A stretch of 64,000 nt of DNA from Solimonas thermocellulolyticum. GTDB lineage: Bacteria > Pseudomonadota > Gammaproteobacteria > Nevskiales > Nevskiaceae. Under the pieces are notes generated by a model. That model did not search any database, was not told where the DNA came from, and saw only the letters and a program-made list of their open reading frames with translations. How positions within the stretch are numbered: the first letter of the stretch is position 1; every line of letters starts with the position of its first letter. A program made the position numbers and the translations under genes. Of the stretch, positions 1 through 8,094 are shown piece after piece. Location: assembly GCF_040327995.1 (NCBI RefSeq), contig NZ_JBEPIJ010000004.1:1-64000 (forward strand), written 5' to 3'.

Positions 1-1
1 G

Positions 2-109
2 TGGATGCTCGAATACAACGAAGACCGACCCCATGACTCGCTCGGCGACATGACGCCAGTCGAGTATTCTCAAGCCGCCAGGAACTCTACTTTTGAACTG
101 TCGCCTTGA
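2..109 (+). pseudogene. IS3-family transposase (OrfB), 3' end only
   Basis: The window opens inside a reading frame whose last 35 codons carry the C-terminal signature of IS3-family DDE transposases: W-x2-E-Y-N-x2-R-P-H-x-S-L-G followed by T-P-x-E-Y. The rest of the gene lies outside the window, so it may be intact to the left. It abuts a Tn3-type fragment, which suggests an insertion-sequence scar at the island edge. Confidence 0.8.
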
Positions 110-145
110 CGGGGAAGCTTACGCCATGACCGCGGCCGTCGGCCC

Positions 146-394
146 GAGGAGCTCATTGCGATCTCAAGCGCACTCACGCTGCTGACCAACATCGTCATTG
201 CCTGGTACGCCTACCGCATGCAGGGCGCCGTGAAGGCGCTTCGAGCCAAAGGCATTTCGATCTCCGACGACGTGCTTCGCCACACCCTGCCGAACCGGTG
301 GGAGGGCGTGAACTTCCGCGGGACATTCAAGTTCCCAATCGAGCGCTACCGCGCGGCACTGCTGATCGACAGCCCGGCTCTCAAGGTTGGATAG
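146..394 (+). pseudogene. tnpA: Tn3-family transposase TnpA, C-terminal fragment
   Basis: An open frame with no start codon of its own ends at a TAG at 392-394. It encodes the conserved tail of Tn3-family transposases: a helix reading ALTLLTNIVIAW, then N-F-R-G-T-F-x-F-P-I-E-R-Y-R. About 82 of roughly 970-1000 residues remain. The frame begins abruptly about 35 bases after the IS3 transposase stop, so the IS3 element probably inserted into or recombined with the Tn3 transposon. No convincing Tn3 terminal inverted repeat was found after the stop. Confidence 0.8.
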
Positions 395-590
395 GATGTA
401 AGTCAAGGAGGGGAGGCCCGACACTGAGGCAGGCCTGCTTTTCGGTCGGCGGACGAACCTGTCCCGGTCGAAAGGTTTCGAAGCCGCTCAACTTCGCCAC
501 CTTGCTCGCCAGTTCTGCCCTCTGCCGCGGCTCGAATGGCAATAATAGTCAATAGATACATGGACATATGTTATTTGTACCGCGAACCCC

Positions 591-618
591 TTGATCTATT
601 GCGGCCAATCACTATATG
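591..618 (+). promoter_or_regulatory. Possible sigma-70 promoter of the CBASS operon
   Basis: The AT-rich stretch before the patatin gene contains TTGATC at 591-596 and TATATG at 613-618, a 16-bp spacing; each hexamer matches consensus at 4 of 6 positions. The 395-686 interval holds no convincing gene. This is a pattern call only; a weaker or different promoter is possible. Confidence 0.3.
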
Positions 619-686
619 TAGCTACTGCGGGTAGCTGCCGACACAACCCCTTGTGCCCCAGTCCGCGAATCGGCCCTTGGGGAGTA

Positions 687-1721
687 ATGGTGCAAACCAC
701 GACAGCTGCCAGCACGGATTCAGCGCGGTCTGATCGCTTTCAGATTCTCGCGCTGTCCGGCGGCGGATTTCGCGGACTGTTCACCGCGAAGATCCTTGCA
801 GACATCGAGCAACACATCGGCAGCCCCGTCGCCACCCGAGTCGATCTTCTGGCTGGCACATCGATAGGCGGAATTCTCGCGCTGGCGCTTGCAATGGAAA
901 TTCCAGCAAGCGACATGGTTCGCTTATTCGAGAGGCACGGTGCCGAGATCTTCTCAAGGCGCCGGTTGACGCTTCTCGGCACGTTGAAATCCACCTACAC
1001 GGCCGAGCGACTCCGAGACTTGCTGCAGCAGGACGAGCTGTTCGGGGGGCGGCTGCTGTCGGCATGCAAGCATCGTGTGATCGTCCCATCGATCAATTAC
1101 AGCACGGGCAAGCCCGTCATCTTCAAAACTTCCCATCACCCTAACTTCGTCGGTGATCATCGACTGCGACTCGTCGATATCGCTCTAGCGACAAGCGCCG
1201 CGCCGATGTACTTCCCGCGGCACGTGTTCGAGAACAGCCAATACGTTGATGGCGGCTTGTATGCGAACGCCCCTGGCCTGCTGGCTTTGCACGAAGCTGA
1301 AAAATTTCTGGGCCAGAGGGCCGACAACGTCTGGGCCGTATCGATTGGAACCATGTCGTCGCGGTTCACAGTCAATCCCTCGCGAAATCGCAGCGGAGGC
1401 ACCTGGGATTGGGGCGGATGGTTTCCGGCGAATGCGCCAAAGCGCCTTTTCGGTCTGGCGATTTCGATTCAGGAGTCTACTACGCAGTTCATGCTGAGCC
1501 ATCGGCTTGATCAACGATACATCCATGTCGACGAGACGCTGACCGACGAGAAGGCCAAAGCCGTCGCGTTGGACAAGACCGATGCCGCTGCGCGGGAGGC
1601 GCTGCTGGGTTCCGCTAGTGAAGCATCGAAGACCTGCCTCGGGAATCCGGATTTCAGGCGGTACCTGCAACACGCTGCTCCAGCCCCGCAGTTCTTTCAC
1701 ACCGAAAAATCCCCCCAGTAG
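687..1721 (+). CDS. capV: CBASS effector: patatin-like phospholipase CapV
   Basis: A 344-residue patatin-family lipase. Visible motifs are the oxyanion loop GGGFRG (residues 25-30), the nucleophile elbow G-T-S-I-G-G with Ser59, and the catalytic Asp188 in Y-V-D-G-G. The chosen ATG at 687 has GGGGAG eight bases upstream; an ATT-rich extension to 591 lacks a ribosome site. In CBASS, CapV is an inactive phospholipase until it binds the cyclic dinucleotide made by the adjacent synthase; it then degrades the inner membrane and kills the infected cell. The next gene is a DncV-like cyclase starting 9 bases downstream, which supports this assignment over a general patatin lipase. The substrate and the exact activator are inferred from the family. 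Confidence 0.92.
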   Translation: MVQTTTAASTDSARSDRFQILALSGGGFRGLFTAKILADIEQHIGSPVATRVDLLAGTSIGGILALALAMEIPASDMVRLFERHGAEIFSRRRLTLLGTLKSTYTAERLRDLLQQDELFGGRLLSACKHRVIVPSINYSTGKPVIFKTSHHPNFVGDHRLRLVDIALATSAAPMYFPRHVFENSQYVDGGLYANAPGLLALHEAEKFLGQRADNVWAVSIGTMSSRFTVNPSRNRSGGTWDWGGWFPANAPKRLFGLAISIQESTTQFMLSHRLDQRYIHVDETLTDEKAKAVALDKTDAAAREALLGSASEASKTCLGNPDFRRYLQHAAPAPQFFHTEKSPQ

Positions 1722-1730
1722 AGATAAACC

Positions 1731-2900
1731 GTGCTCAAGCTCAACAAGCTGTTCCTTTATGAGACCCGTCCGGAGCCGTTCGGCCGCCAGATTGAGCCAG
1801 AGCCCTGGCAAAAGCGCTTTCTTGTCGAATGCAAAAACAAAATTCGTGACCATCTGCGGGACGGCATTCGCCAAGCCAGCAAAACGGTGCTTGGCATGGA
1901 TGCGATGGTGACGCCCAAGTTCCGGACGCAGGGGTCCTGGATGTACCAGACCTGCGTACGACCGGCCGAGCTTCCACCCCAGCAGATGGACTGGGACTAT
2001 GGCGTCTACCTGCCAGCGAAGCTGTGGGAGAACCAGCGGCCAAAGGTTGCTGCGAAGGTGTACTTCGAACTGGTGGAGGGGCTTCTGCAGGGCCTCTGTA
2101 AGCAAGAGGGTTGGAAGCTTCTCGAGGGCAGGGCGTGTAAAGACACCTGCATCCGCATCGAAGTGGATTCGTGGGCACACATCGATATCCCGCTGTACGC
2201 CGCACCCGAGGAGCAGTTCGCGCTGATCACGGAGCGCGTGGAGTTCGCCCAAAGAAGCGCGCTCAACAAAGCGCAGGCGGGGGTGCTGGATACCTTGGAA
2301 GAAGAGCCGTTCGCATGGGAAGACCTTGAAACGATTGTGATGGCGACGCGTGCCGGTGAGTGGAAGCCGTCGGACCCTGGCGCGGTCGCTCAGTGGTTCC
2401 AGGACTGCATCAGCGTCCACGGCGAACAGCTGCAGCGGATTTGCCGGTACGTGAAGGCTTGGCGCGACTTCCACTGGACCACCGGCGGACCTAGTTCGAT
2501 CCTGCTGATGATCATCGTTGCGCGGGGATTTGTTCCGAATCCGCGTCGCGACGACTTGGTGCTGGAAGAGGCGGCCGCGCGACTTGCGAGCGAACTTCGT
2601 GGCAATGTGTACGAAAGGGCCATCGGCGACGGAACGGAAGACTTCAATCGCCTCAGCGCGACCGAGCGCACCTTCGCGGCCGACGCCGCCGCGTCGCTTC
2701 GTGCCGCGCTCCGGCAGGCGCGAGGCCGCAGCGCTGTCCAGAAGGCTGAGGCCATCAACGACCTCCGCCGGCAACTCGGTGACCGAATTCCCTTCATCGA
2801 AGACTGGGTTGAGCTGGAGGCAGGTGCGATTGACGCTGTCCAAGCTTCAGCGCCGCAGTACGTTCCGAGCCCGAAGGTGAAGACGACCACCGCTGGCTAG
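1731..2900 (+). CDS. dncV: CBASS cyclic dinucleotide synthase, DncV-like CD-NTase
   Basis: A 389-residue nucleotidyltransferase starting at GTG 1731. The polymerase-beta-like core is clear: Q-G-S (Ser69), the paired aspartates in M-D-W-D-Y-G-V-Y-L-P (Asp87, Asp89) and the third acidic residue in H-I-D-I-P (Asp152). The D-x-D-x-G-x-Y-L-P form and the length are those of DncV, which makes 3'3'-cGAMP from ATP and GTP. Product identity is inferred; the CapV partner is consistent with it. In type II CBASS the C-terminus of this enzyme is conjugated to other proteins by Cap2. The gene is tightly coupled with the genes on both sides (9- and 2-base gaps). Confidence 0.92.
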   Translation: MLKLNKLFLYETRPEPFGRQIEPEPWQKRFLVECKNKIRDHLRDGIRQASKTVLGMDAMVTPKFRTQGSWMYQTCVRPAELPPQQMDWDYGVYLPAKLWENQRPKVAAKVYFELVEGLLQGLCKQEGWKLLEGRACKDTCIRIEVDSWAHIDIPLYAAPEEQFALITERVEFAQRSALNKAQAGVLDTLEEEPFAWEDLETIVMATRAGEWKPSDPGAVAQWFQDCISVHGEQLQRICRYVKAWRDFHWTTGGPSSILLMIIVARGFVPNPRRDDLVLEEAAARLASELRGNVYERAIGDGTEDFNRLSATERTFAADAAASLRAALRQARGRSAVQKAEAINDLRRQLGDRIPFIEDWVELEAGAIDAVQASAPQYVPSPKVKTTTAG

Positions 2901-2902
2901 AC

Positions 2903-4588
2903 GTGCTGGACGCTCAGACGCTGGGCGAGGTGCTGCGCGCGCTAAATTCCCGTGGCTTCAGCGCGCGACGCAGCAGGGGCGCACGCAGGGTCTTTGAAGG
3001 ACCGCTGAAGCTTTCTCGCGGCACTGTTCCGGTTCGACTTGTGGTCGAGGACTGGGAGTTTCTCGACTACCCGCGCATTCAGTTGCTGGATCGACCATCG
3101 TTTCTGCCAGAACTGCTCCCGCATGTCACTGCCGATGGCGATTTTTGTTATCTACGCCCTGAAAGCCTGGTGCTTGACCGCTTCAATCCAGTGGGCGCAA
3201 TCCTATTATGTATTGCGGAGGCACGCGACGTCCTCGATGGACTGGTGCGCAACCCCGCGAAGCAAGCGAAAGACATACAGGACGAATTCCTCGCGTACTG
3301 GGCGATCAATCAGCGGTGGACGTGGAAGCTTCTAGTGGGGACAGTCGACGACGGCGCCAGTCAAGCGCCGGTTTTCAGGCTGAAGCGGGACGAACAGCAG
3401 CTGCGGGTCGCGTCCACGTCTTCCGACGAGGTTCGCGCGCTGGCGAGTTCAATTGGATACCCCACCGTTGAGGATAGCTCGTCGTACTTTCGGATCCTGA
3501 GGTCAACCGTCTATCCAGCGGCTCCAGCAAAGAATCTGCCGGCAACCGTCAAGGAGCTTTTCGCTTATTTCAAGACGTGGGATCCAGCGCTCAACAGGGA
3601 GCTGCAAGTATTTCTGGAACACGACAAGGACTACCTTGGGTTCAAGGGCCTCATGCTCGCGATCGAAACGCCGGCAGGGTGGCTCGGTGTCAGCTTCAAG
3701 TTCGACGAACTCGTGCGGCAGGGCTATCGGAGGAAGCCTGCCCATTTCAAGAACTGGCTTCACAACGCGGGTGGTCGGACTGAGATCACGCGAATCGTAG
3801 TCGAGGATGTGTCGCCGAAGTTCGTACACTCCCGGAACTTGATGTTCAGGGATTTGACCGACAAGAAAATAACGCTGGTCGGATGCGGGGCTATCGGTGG
3901 CTTTCTCGCTAAAGCGCTGTCCGGCATGGGGGCGGGGAGGGGGCGTCGCGGCGCGCTCATGCTGCACGACCCGGGCACCATCGGACCGGAGAACGTTGGG
4001 CGGCACTACCTCGGAATGAATAGCTGGGGGCTGCCGAAGGCCGAGGCTATGGCCGATGACCTGAGACGCCAGTTCCCTGGAATCGTCGTGGAGTCCAAGG
4101 TTGGCGCAGTTTCGCTGAACCAGAAGCTGCTGATGACGGATCTGCTCATTGATGCTACGGGCAAGGAAGCGGTGAGCGAGATGCTCAATCACTATCGACT
4201 TGCAGCAAATCGTACGGTGCCGCCATTCCTGTTTGTGTCTGTACGTGGAAATGGCGAAGCCGTCCAGGCGCTGTGGACGGACGACAGGAGGTACGCGTGC
4301 TTCCGCTGTCTTCGAAGGCCTCCCGGTCCGCATTACTTTCAAGACCGATTCAAGTTGCTGAATGCATCGCCCATTGAAGGCTTCAAGGGATGCCAAGCCT
4401 TCACTCCATACGCTGTATCTGCCCCGATGAGTGCGGCGGCACTCGCCACAGACATGGTCGCCGACTGGCTGAAAGGAAATGTATCTCCGCGGTTTCGGAC
4501 GCGAGCTATGGAACGGGCCGACGTGAATCAGGTGAAGAACAAAGATCTCGAACCGATCGCTGGATGCCCAGCATGCCAGGCACGCTAG
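2903..4588 (+). CDS. cap2: CBASS Cap2: E2-E1 ubiquitin-like conjugation fusion
   Basis: A 561-residue protein with an E2-like N-terminal domain and a ThiF/E1 adenylation domain. The candidate E2 cysteine is Cys82 (in D-F-C-Y-L), the nucleotide-binding loop is G-C-G-A-I-G-G (327-333), and a candidate E1 thioester cysteine is Cys497 in the crossover-loop region before T-P-Y. Two C-x2-C pairs (R-C-L region near 470 and the C-terminal C-P-A-C) may bind metal. Cap2 adenylates the cyclase C-terminus and attaches it to cellular targets, which primes signalling. It starts at GTG two bases after the cyclase stop and overlaps cap3. Confidence 0.9.
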   Translation: MLDAQTLGEVLRALNSRGFSARRSRGARRVFEGPLKLSRGTVPVRLVVEDWEFLDYPRIQLLDRPSFLPELLPHVTADGDFCYLRPESLVLDRFNPVGAILLCIAEARDVLDGLVRNPAKQAKDIQDEFLAYWAINQRWTWKLLVGTVDDGASQAPVFRLKRDEQQLRVASTSSDEVRALASSIGYPTVEDSSSYFRILRSTVYPAAPAKNLPATVKELFAYFKTWDPALNRELQVFLEHDKDYLGFKGLMLAIETPAGWLGVSFKFDELVRQGYRRKPAHFKNWLHNAGGRTEITRIVVEDVSPKFVHSRNLMFRDLTDKKITLVGCGAIGGFLAKALSGMGAGRGRRGALMLHDPGTIGPENVGRHYLGMNSWGLPKAEAMADDLRRQFPGIVVESKVGAVSLNQKLLMTDLLIDATGKEAVSEMLNHYRLAANRTVPPFLFVSVRGNGEAVQALWTDDRRYACFRCLRRPPGPHYFQDRFKLLNASPIEGFKGCQAFTPYAVSAPMSAAALATDMVADWLKGNVSPRFRTRAMERADVNQVKNKDLEPIAGCPACQAR

Positions 4589-5061
4589 TTCTTCCGCGTC
4601 CCGGCGAACGCGCTGCATGGATACTGATTGAGGACAGCGTCGTCGCCCAGATTGCGTCACATCGACAGCGATTGCTTGGAGACAGCGAAGCTGGGGGAGT
4701 GCTGCTCGGGTATCGGCGTCAGAAACATTTGCACATCGTGCATGCGACCACACCAGATCACGAAGACTCGCGGACGCGCTTCTCGTTTGATCGTCTGGAC
4801 GAAAGCCATGCCCGAATTGCCGCCAAGCATTGGGCACTTACGGATGGGCGTTGCGACTATTTGGGTGAGTGGCACACCCATCCGGAGCGTTATCCGACGC
4901 CGAGCGGAGTTGATCGGCGCGAATGGCGCAAGATTTACGAACACCGCTCGCGGCCCCTGCTGTTCTGGATAGAAGGCACCGAATGCCGATGGATTGGAAT
5001 GGCGCACAAGTCGCGTCTTGTCGTACTCGAGTCGTCAGTCGAGGGTGTCGGCCAAGCCTAG
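4564..5061 (+). CDS. cap3: CBASS Cap3: JAB/JAMM deconjugating peptidase
   Basis: A 165-residue metallopeptidase of the JAB/MPN fold. The zinc-binding and catalytic residues of the JAMM signature are present: Glu42 in S-E-A-G-G, His104 and His106 in W-H-T-H-P, Ser114 and Asp117. Cap3 cleaves the conjugates made by Cap2 and so counteracts priming. The start is ATG 4564 or ATG 4573; both lie inside the 3' end of cap2, so translation is coupled. The long upstream extension of this frame overlaps cap2 and is not coding. Confidence 0.9.
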   Translation: MPSMPGTLVLPRPGERAAWILIEDSVVAQIASHRQRLLGDSEAGGVLLGYRRQKHLHIVHATTPDHEDSRTRFSFDRLDESHARIAAKHWALTDGRCDYLGEWHTHPERYPTPSGVDRREWRKIYEHRSRPLLFWIEGTECRWIGMAHKSRLVVLESSVEGVGQA

Positions 5062-5095
5062 ACGAGCCAGACAGCAAATTGCTCACAGGCCGCGG

Positions 5096-5569
5096 TTATC
5101 GCGAGTAGGAGCCTAGGGCGCCGCGCTCAGCAGATCGTCGGCGACGATACTCCGGAGCGTGCTCCTCCAGAAAGGCTGTCATGGCCTCTCGCAGCTGCAG
5201 GACATCAGCGGGAAGCTGCAGACTCAACGTTCTTGCGATCTGTAGCGCGTACTGAACCTGCTTTTCAGAGGGTGGTAACGGCGCGCGTTCGAGCAAGTCG
5301 GTGACGATCGTGACGAGTCCTTGGACGAACTCAGTCGCAGAGCGGTCAGGGTGGCCTTTTTCGGCTCCCTTCGTGAGCAACGCAAGAACCCGGTCCTCGA
5401 TGTGCGGCTCGAATGGCAGCTCGATCGACAGCTCGTGATCCCCGTAGACCAAGCGGAATGACACTGATGACGCCTCCACGACAACGGGCCCACAGTGTTC
5501 GACCGCAGCGGAACGCCCATCGGCCTCCCTCCGGGCTTGTCCGCTCGGAAGCCATGGGCCGGGCACCAC
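5096..5569 (-). CDS. Unknown protein convergent to CBASS
   Basis: A 157-codon frame with a protein-like composition, on the minus strand, convergent with cap3 and divergent from the XRE gene at 5648. The N-terminal 25-30 residues are Arg/Gly/Ala-rich and may not be translated; a convincing sequence begins around the V-E-A-S-S-V-S-F-R-L-V-Y stretch, so the true start may be internal. It is predicted mixed alpha/beta and then mostly helical (V-T-D-L-L-E-R, E-A-M-T-A-F-L-E-E), with no signal peptide or membrane segment. I do not recognise a family. Its position next to CBASS and a regulator makes it an accessory-gene candidate. Confidence 0.5.
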   Translation of the reverse strand: MVPGPWLPSGQARREADGRSAAVEHCGPVVVEASSVSFRLVYGDHELSIELPFEPHIEDRVLALLTKGAEKGHPDRSATEFVQGLVTIVTDLLERAPLPPSEKQVQYALQIARTLSLQLPADVLQLREAMTAFLEEHAPEYRRRRSAERGALGSYSR

Positions 5570-5647
5570 GTTCCGCTCGCGCCGGCATGCAGATTATTCC
5601 CAAGTGGAAATGGACCGTCCAGTCCTGCGCCCTGACGCTAGCTTCCT

Positions 5648-5872
5648 ATGCGGAAGCCGGCGACGAAGTTACGAGAACTGCTGGGTGTCAACGTACGGCG
5701 GCTGCGCCAGACAAAGAACCTGACCCAAGAGGAGCTGTGCGCAAGAGCGGACATGGGTCAGTCGTACCTCAGCCAGGTTGAATCGGGGCTCAGGTCGGTA
5801 TCCATCGACGCCATCGACAAGCTCGCTCGGGCCTTGGGAGTGACGCCAGACCAGCTCCTCAAGAAGCATTGA
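5648..5872 (+). CDS. XRE-family helix-turn-helix regulator
   Basis: A 74-residue single-domain Cro/C1-type DNA-binding protein. The pattern R-x2-R-x4-L-T-Q-E-E-L-C-x-R-A-D-M-x2-S-Y-L-S-Q-V-E-S-G is a textbook HTH_3, followed by the dimerisation-type tail A-L-G-V-T-P-D-Q-L-L. There is no effector domain. No Shine-Dalgarno is visible before ATG 5648. It may repress the divergent gene, CBASS, or the downstream phosphoesterase cassette; palindromes suitable for a dimer lie 140 bases downstream (see 5921-6046). Target assignment is inference. Confidence 0.8.
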   Translation: MRKPATKLRELLGVNVRRLRQTKNLTQEELCARADMGQSYLSQVESGLRSVSIDAIDKLARALGVTPDQLLKKH

Positions 5873-5920
5873 CAGCTGCCGGCACCCCTCGACAGCCGTA
5901 TTTCCAGTAGGCAATAATCA

Positions 5921-6046
5921 CCCTGTCGGCGCCTCCCGGCGCAACCAACCCTGTCGAAGTGGCCAGCGGGCAGTCCGAAGCCGCGACAGGAGCCGGGAAA
6001 CGCGGTCGAAACCAGCCAGTTCAACTGGCAAGCAAAGGTTCGACCG
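5921..6046 (+). other. Dense inverted-repeat region, possible structured RNA leader
   Basis: The 262-base gap between the XRE gene and cassette A has three nested or adjacent stems: GCGCC/GGCGC (5929-5933 with 5938-5942), CCTGTCG/CGACAGG (5950-5956 with 5984-5990) and CGGTCGAA/TTCGACCG (6003-6010 with 6039-6046). The last encloses a second stem, GCCAGTT-C-AACTGGC (6015-6029). It could be a structured 5' leader, a small RNA, or operator palindromes for the XRE protein. No gene was found in this gap. Confidence 0.35.
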
Positions 6047-6134
6047 TAGATTCCATGCCGACTTCCACCAGCTTCCTCCAGAATCACGCCGCTTCTGACC
6101 GCGTTACTTCGCTCACGCGCGAGGAAGTCCGGTG

Positions 6135-6491
6135 ATGGACGGCTTGCAGATGGGACCGCTGACCGGATCTGGCCTGGACGGCTACATCGCGAGGGAAGAG
6201 GTGATCTCTCAGGTGAACGCTTGCCCGGACAAGCAGTATCCGGAGGTCACCTGGGTCCAGTATGGAATCGTTCCGACGAATCAAGTGGCCGTCATCGCGA
6301 GCTGCGGACCGGCGAAGTTCTTTGCAATGGCGCCGTCTCCGTTGTTGTGGCCCGGCATGGCCGACCGCATCTTCGGTACCGACGTCGCCGACCTACAGCT
6401 TGGCCAGGCGCTCGCTGATCATCTATGGGAACGCCACGGCGCTGAGCTGATGGCAGAAGCGCTGCGCGTTCGCGGGCAGGCTGGCGCATGA
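6135..6491 (+). CDS. Unknown protein, first gene of phosphoesterase cassette A
   Basis: A 118-residue protein starting at ATG 6135, eight bases after GAGGAAG; the GTG one codon earlier is too close to that site. The sequence is soluble, with W-V-Q-Y-G-I-V-P-T-N-Q-V-A-V-I-A-S-C-G-P-A-K-F-F-A as a strong beta-rich centre interrupted by no obvious motif, and a helical C-terminus. I recognise no family. The stop overlaps the next start (ATGA at 6488-6491), so it is the head of a translationally coupled operon ending in the phosphoesterase and nucleotidase genes. Confidence 0.6.
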   Translation: MDGLQMGPLTGSGLDGYIAREEVISQVNACPDKQYPEVTWVQYGIVPTNQVAVIASCGPAKFFAMAPSPLLWPGMADRIFGTDVADLQLGQALADHLWERHGAELMAEALRVRGQAGA

Positions 6492-6751
6492 CTGTCGCAT
6501 CCGAATCTGCCGGCAGGTTCCGCAGACTCCTCGTGTTCCGTCGTCGCGGCAGTCCCACCCAGGTTCTTCGCGTCCTCGAAGACACAGAGGGTTGGCACTA
6601 CGTGGTCAGGCTGGCTGGCACAGCGGACTTCGGCCCCTACGTGCCGGCAGAGATCACCAGCGCGTTTGATGTTGAGGCCGAACCCTGCGCCACGCACGAT
6701 CTCACGAGCCCCTCGCCCGAGAGTGGGCAAAGCGGTGCCATTCCCGAATGA
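6488..6751 (+). CDS. Unknown small protein, cassette A
   Basis: An 87-residue protein with a basic N-terminus (R-F-R-R-L-L-V-F-R-R-R-G) and a beta-rich middle (V-L-R-V-L-E-D-T-E-G-W-H-Y-V-V-R-L) followed by an acidic, probably disordered tail. No recognised domain. It overlaps its neighbours by four bases on each side (ATGA both times), which is the strongest argument that it is a real gene: the three short genes are coupled and presumably made in fixed ratio. Confidence 0.5.
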   Translation: MTVASESAGRFRRLLVFRRRGSPTQVLRVLEDTEGWHYVVRLAGTADFGPYVPAEITSAFDVEAEPCATHDLTSPSPESGQSGAIPE

Positions 6752-7299
6752 ATCGGAGCAAACCGATGCCAGCCATTGAACACTTGACCACCAGCGCGCA
6801 GTCGGCGCTCAGGAAAGGTCTTGCCATTCCGATGCTTGTCGAGCATTGCCCGCCTGACATGCCGGATCACGTGCTTACCGTCATTGGACTGATCGACACG
6901 CGAACCTTCGAAGGCGTGTTCGTTCCGAAGGATTTCTCCGGGGGCGAACTCGTCAGCTTGGACATTCCAGGCGTTGACGTCGAGTTATTCAAGATCAAGA
7001 CCGACTGCGAAGACGCTCGAGCGGTCCATGAGCTTTGGACGCTTTGGCACGGCGGGGTCTGCGAGAGATATCTGAGCCTTGTCCGAACGATTGCGCTCCG
7101 CCTGTCCCTGGCGCAGCTGGGGCAGGTATTGGAGTCCGCGAGGCCCGTTGAATCAGCCGCGGGCGGACCAACGGAACCGGGCGCGAAGCGCCCCTCAAAG
7201 CGTCGTGCAGCGAAAGGAAAGCACGCCAGACCGATTGACGATCGCAAGAAGCGGGGCGCAACCAAGCCCCGGAAGGGGCTTGCCGCCGGCAAGCGTTGA
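6748..7299 (+). CDS. Unknown protein with basic tail, paralogue of the 10313 gene
   Basis: A 183-residue protein. Residues about 13-125 form a conserved domain shared with the cassette B protein at 10313: A-L-R-K-G-x-A-I-P-x-L-V-E-H, then V-I-x2-L-D/I-x5-F-x-G-x-F-x-P, and a V-H-x-L-W-x2-W-x2-G-V-C/R-E-R-Y-L-S motif. The last 45 residues are very rich in Lys and Arg, as expected for nucleic-acid binding. The conserved domain followed by a basic tail, and its position before a phosphoesterase in both cassettes, make it a cassette-defining partner. The start at 6748 overlaps the previous stop; MPAIEH at codon 7 is an alternative. Confidence 0.65.
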   Translation: MNRSKPMPAIEHLTTSAQSALRKGLAIPMLVEHCPPDMPDHVLTVIGLIDTRTFEGVFVPKDFSGGELVSLDIPGVDVELFKIKTDCEDARAVHELWTLWHGGVCERYLSLVRTIALRLSLAQLGQVLESARPVESAAGGPTEPGAKRPSKRRAAKGKHARPIDDRKKRGATKPRKGLAAGKR

Positions 7300-7311
7300 C
7301 GGCGTAGGCTG

Positions 7312-8064
7312 ATGAAGATTCGTATCTATTCCGATCTGCATCTCGAGTTTGGTCGATACGCGCCGCAGTTCAACGAGCAGCGTGCCGAAGAGCTCGTCGT
7401 TCTCGCAGGCGATATCGATGTTGGGCTCGAAGGCGTGCGCTGGGCAGCGAGAACGTTCCCGCACGTTCCGGTGGTCTACGTTCTCGGCAACCACGAGTAC
7501 TACCGAAATGATCTCAACTCAATAGTGGCGGAGTGCAAAGCTCTGGCGCTGGGTACGAATGTCCACGTGCTTGAGCGCGGCGTCTACGACTGCATGGGCC
7601 TTCGAGTCCTTGGCGCCACGTTTTGGACAGATTTCGGGGCCCTCGGCGCAGAGTCGGCAGACCTCGCGATGCGATGGGCAGAACAGTCCATGGCCGACTT
7701 CCTGCTCGTTCGCGATCACGGGCAGAGACTCAGACCTCAGCGGACGGTCGAGCTGTTCGCACAAAGTGCCTACTGGCTCGATCGGCAGATCGCCGCGGCC
7801 GATCGCCCGGTTCTCGTTGTCACTCACCATGCGCCGACGCTGAAGACGGTAGCGCCGTACTTTGCCGGCCAGATCAGTACGACCGCCTTTCACTCGAACG
7901 CCGATCATCTGCTGCGCGCGCCGGTGCGGATGTGGGTGCACGGCCATACCCACTACAACGCCGACGGCCTCGTCAACGGCGTTCGCGTCCTCTCCAATCA
8001 GTGGGGCTACCCGGACAACGAAGCTATCGGGTTTCGTCCGCACGGACAGTTCACGTTCGCCTGA
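7312..8064 (+). CDS. Calcineurin-like metallophosphoesterase, cassette A
   Basis: A 250-residue phosphoesterase with all binuclear-metal motifs in order: S-D-L-H-L-E near residue 8, A-G-D-I-D near 36, G-N-H-E near 64, T-H-H-A-P near 168 and H-G-H-T-H near 208. It is intact and probably cytoplasmic. The substrate cannot be told: the fold covers cyclic nucleotide, nucleotide, RNA-end and protein phosphatases. It is about 60 percent identical by eye to the enzyme at 11300 and is preceded in both places by the same unknown family. It starts 12 bases after the upstream gene. Confidence 0.85.
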   Translation: MKIRIYSDLHLEFGRYAPQFNEQRAEELVVLAGDIDVGLEGVRWAARTFPHVPVVYVLGNHEYYRNDLNSIVAECKALALGTNVHVLERGVYDCMGLRVLGATFWTDFGALGAESADLAMRWAEQSMADFLLVRDHGQRLRPQRTVELFAQSAYWLDRQIAAADRPVLVVTHHAPTLKTVAPYFAGQISTTAFHSNADHLLRAPVRMWVHGHTHYNADGLVNGVRVLSNQWGYPDNEAIGFRPHGQFTFA

Positions 8065-8094
8065 CAGAGGGAATGCAGCAGCGACTGATCTGCC

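Noticed and set aside
1185..2843. Long minus-strand frame of 552 codons opposite CBASS genes
   Set aside because: It is antisense to the patatin and cyclase genes, whose motifs are unambiguous; its composition is that of a codon-shadow in high-GC DNA.
3503..4837. Minus-strand frame of 444 codons opposite cap2 and cap3
   Set aside because: Shadow of well-supported genes; no motif or start signal.
6003..6070. Possible second tRNA-like gene before cassette A (GGTTCGACC and a later CCACCA)
   Set aside because: No acceptor or T stem can be formed with the right spacing, so only the simple inverted repeats were kept.
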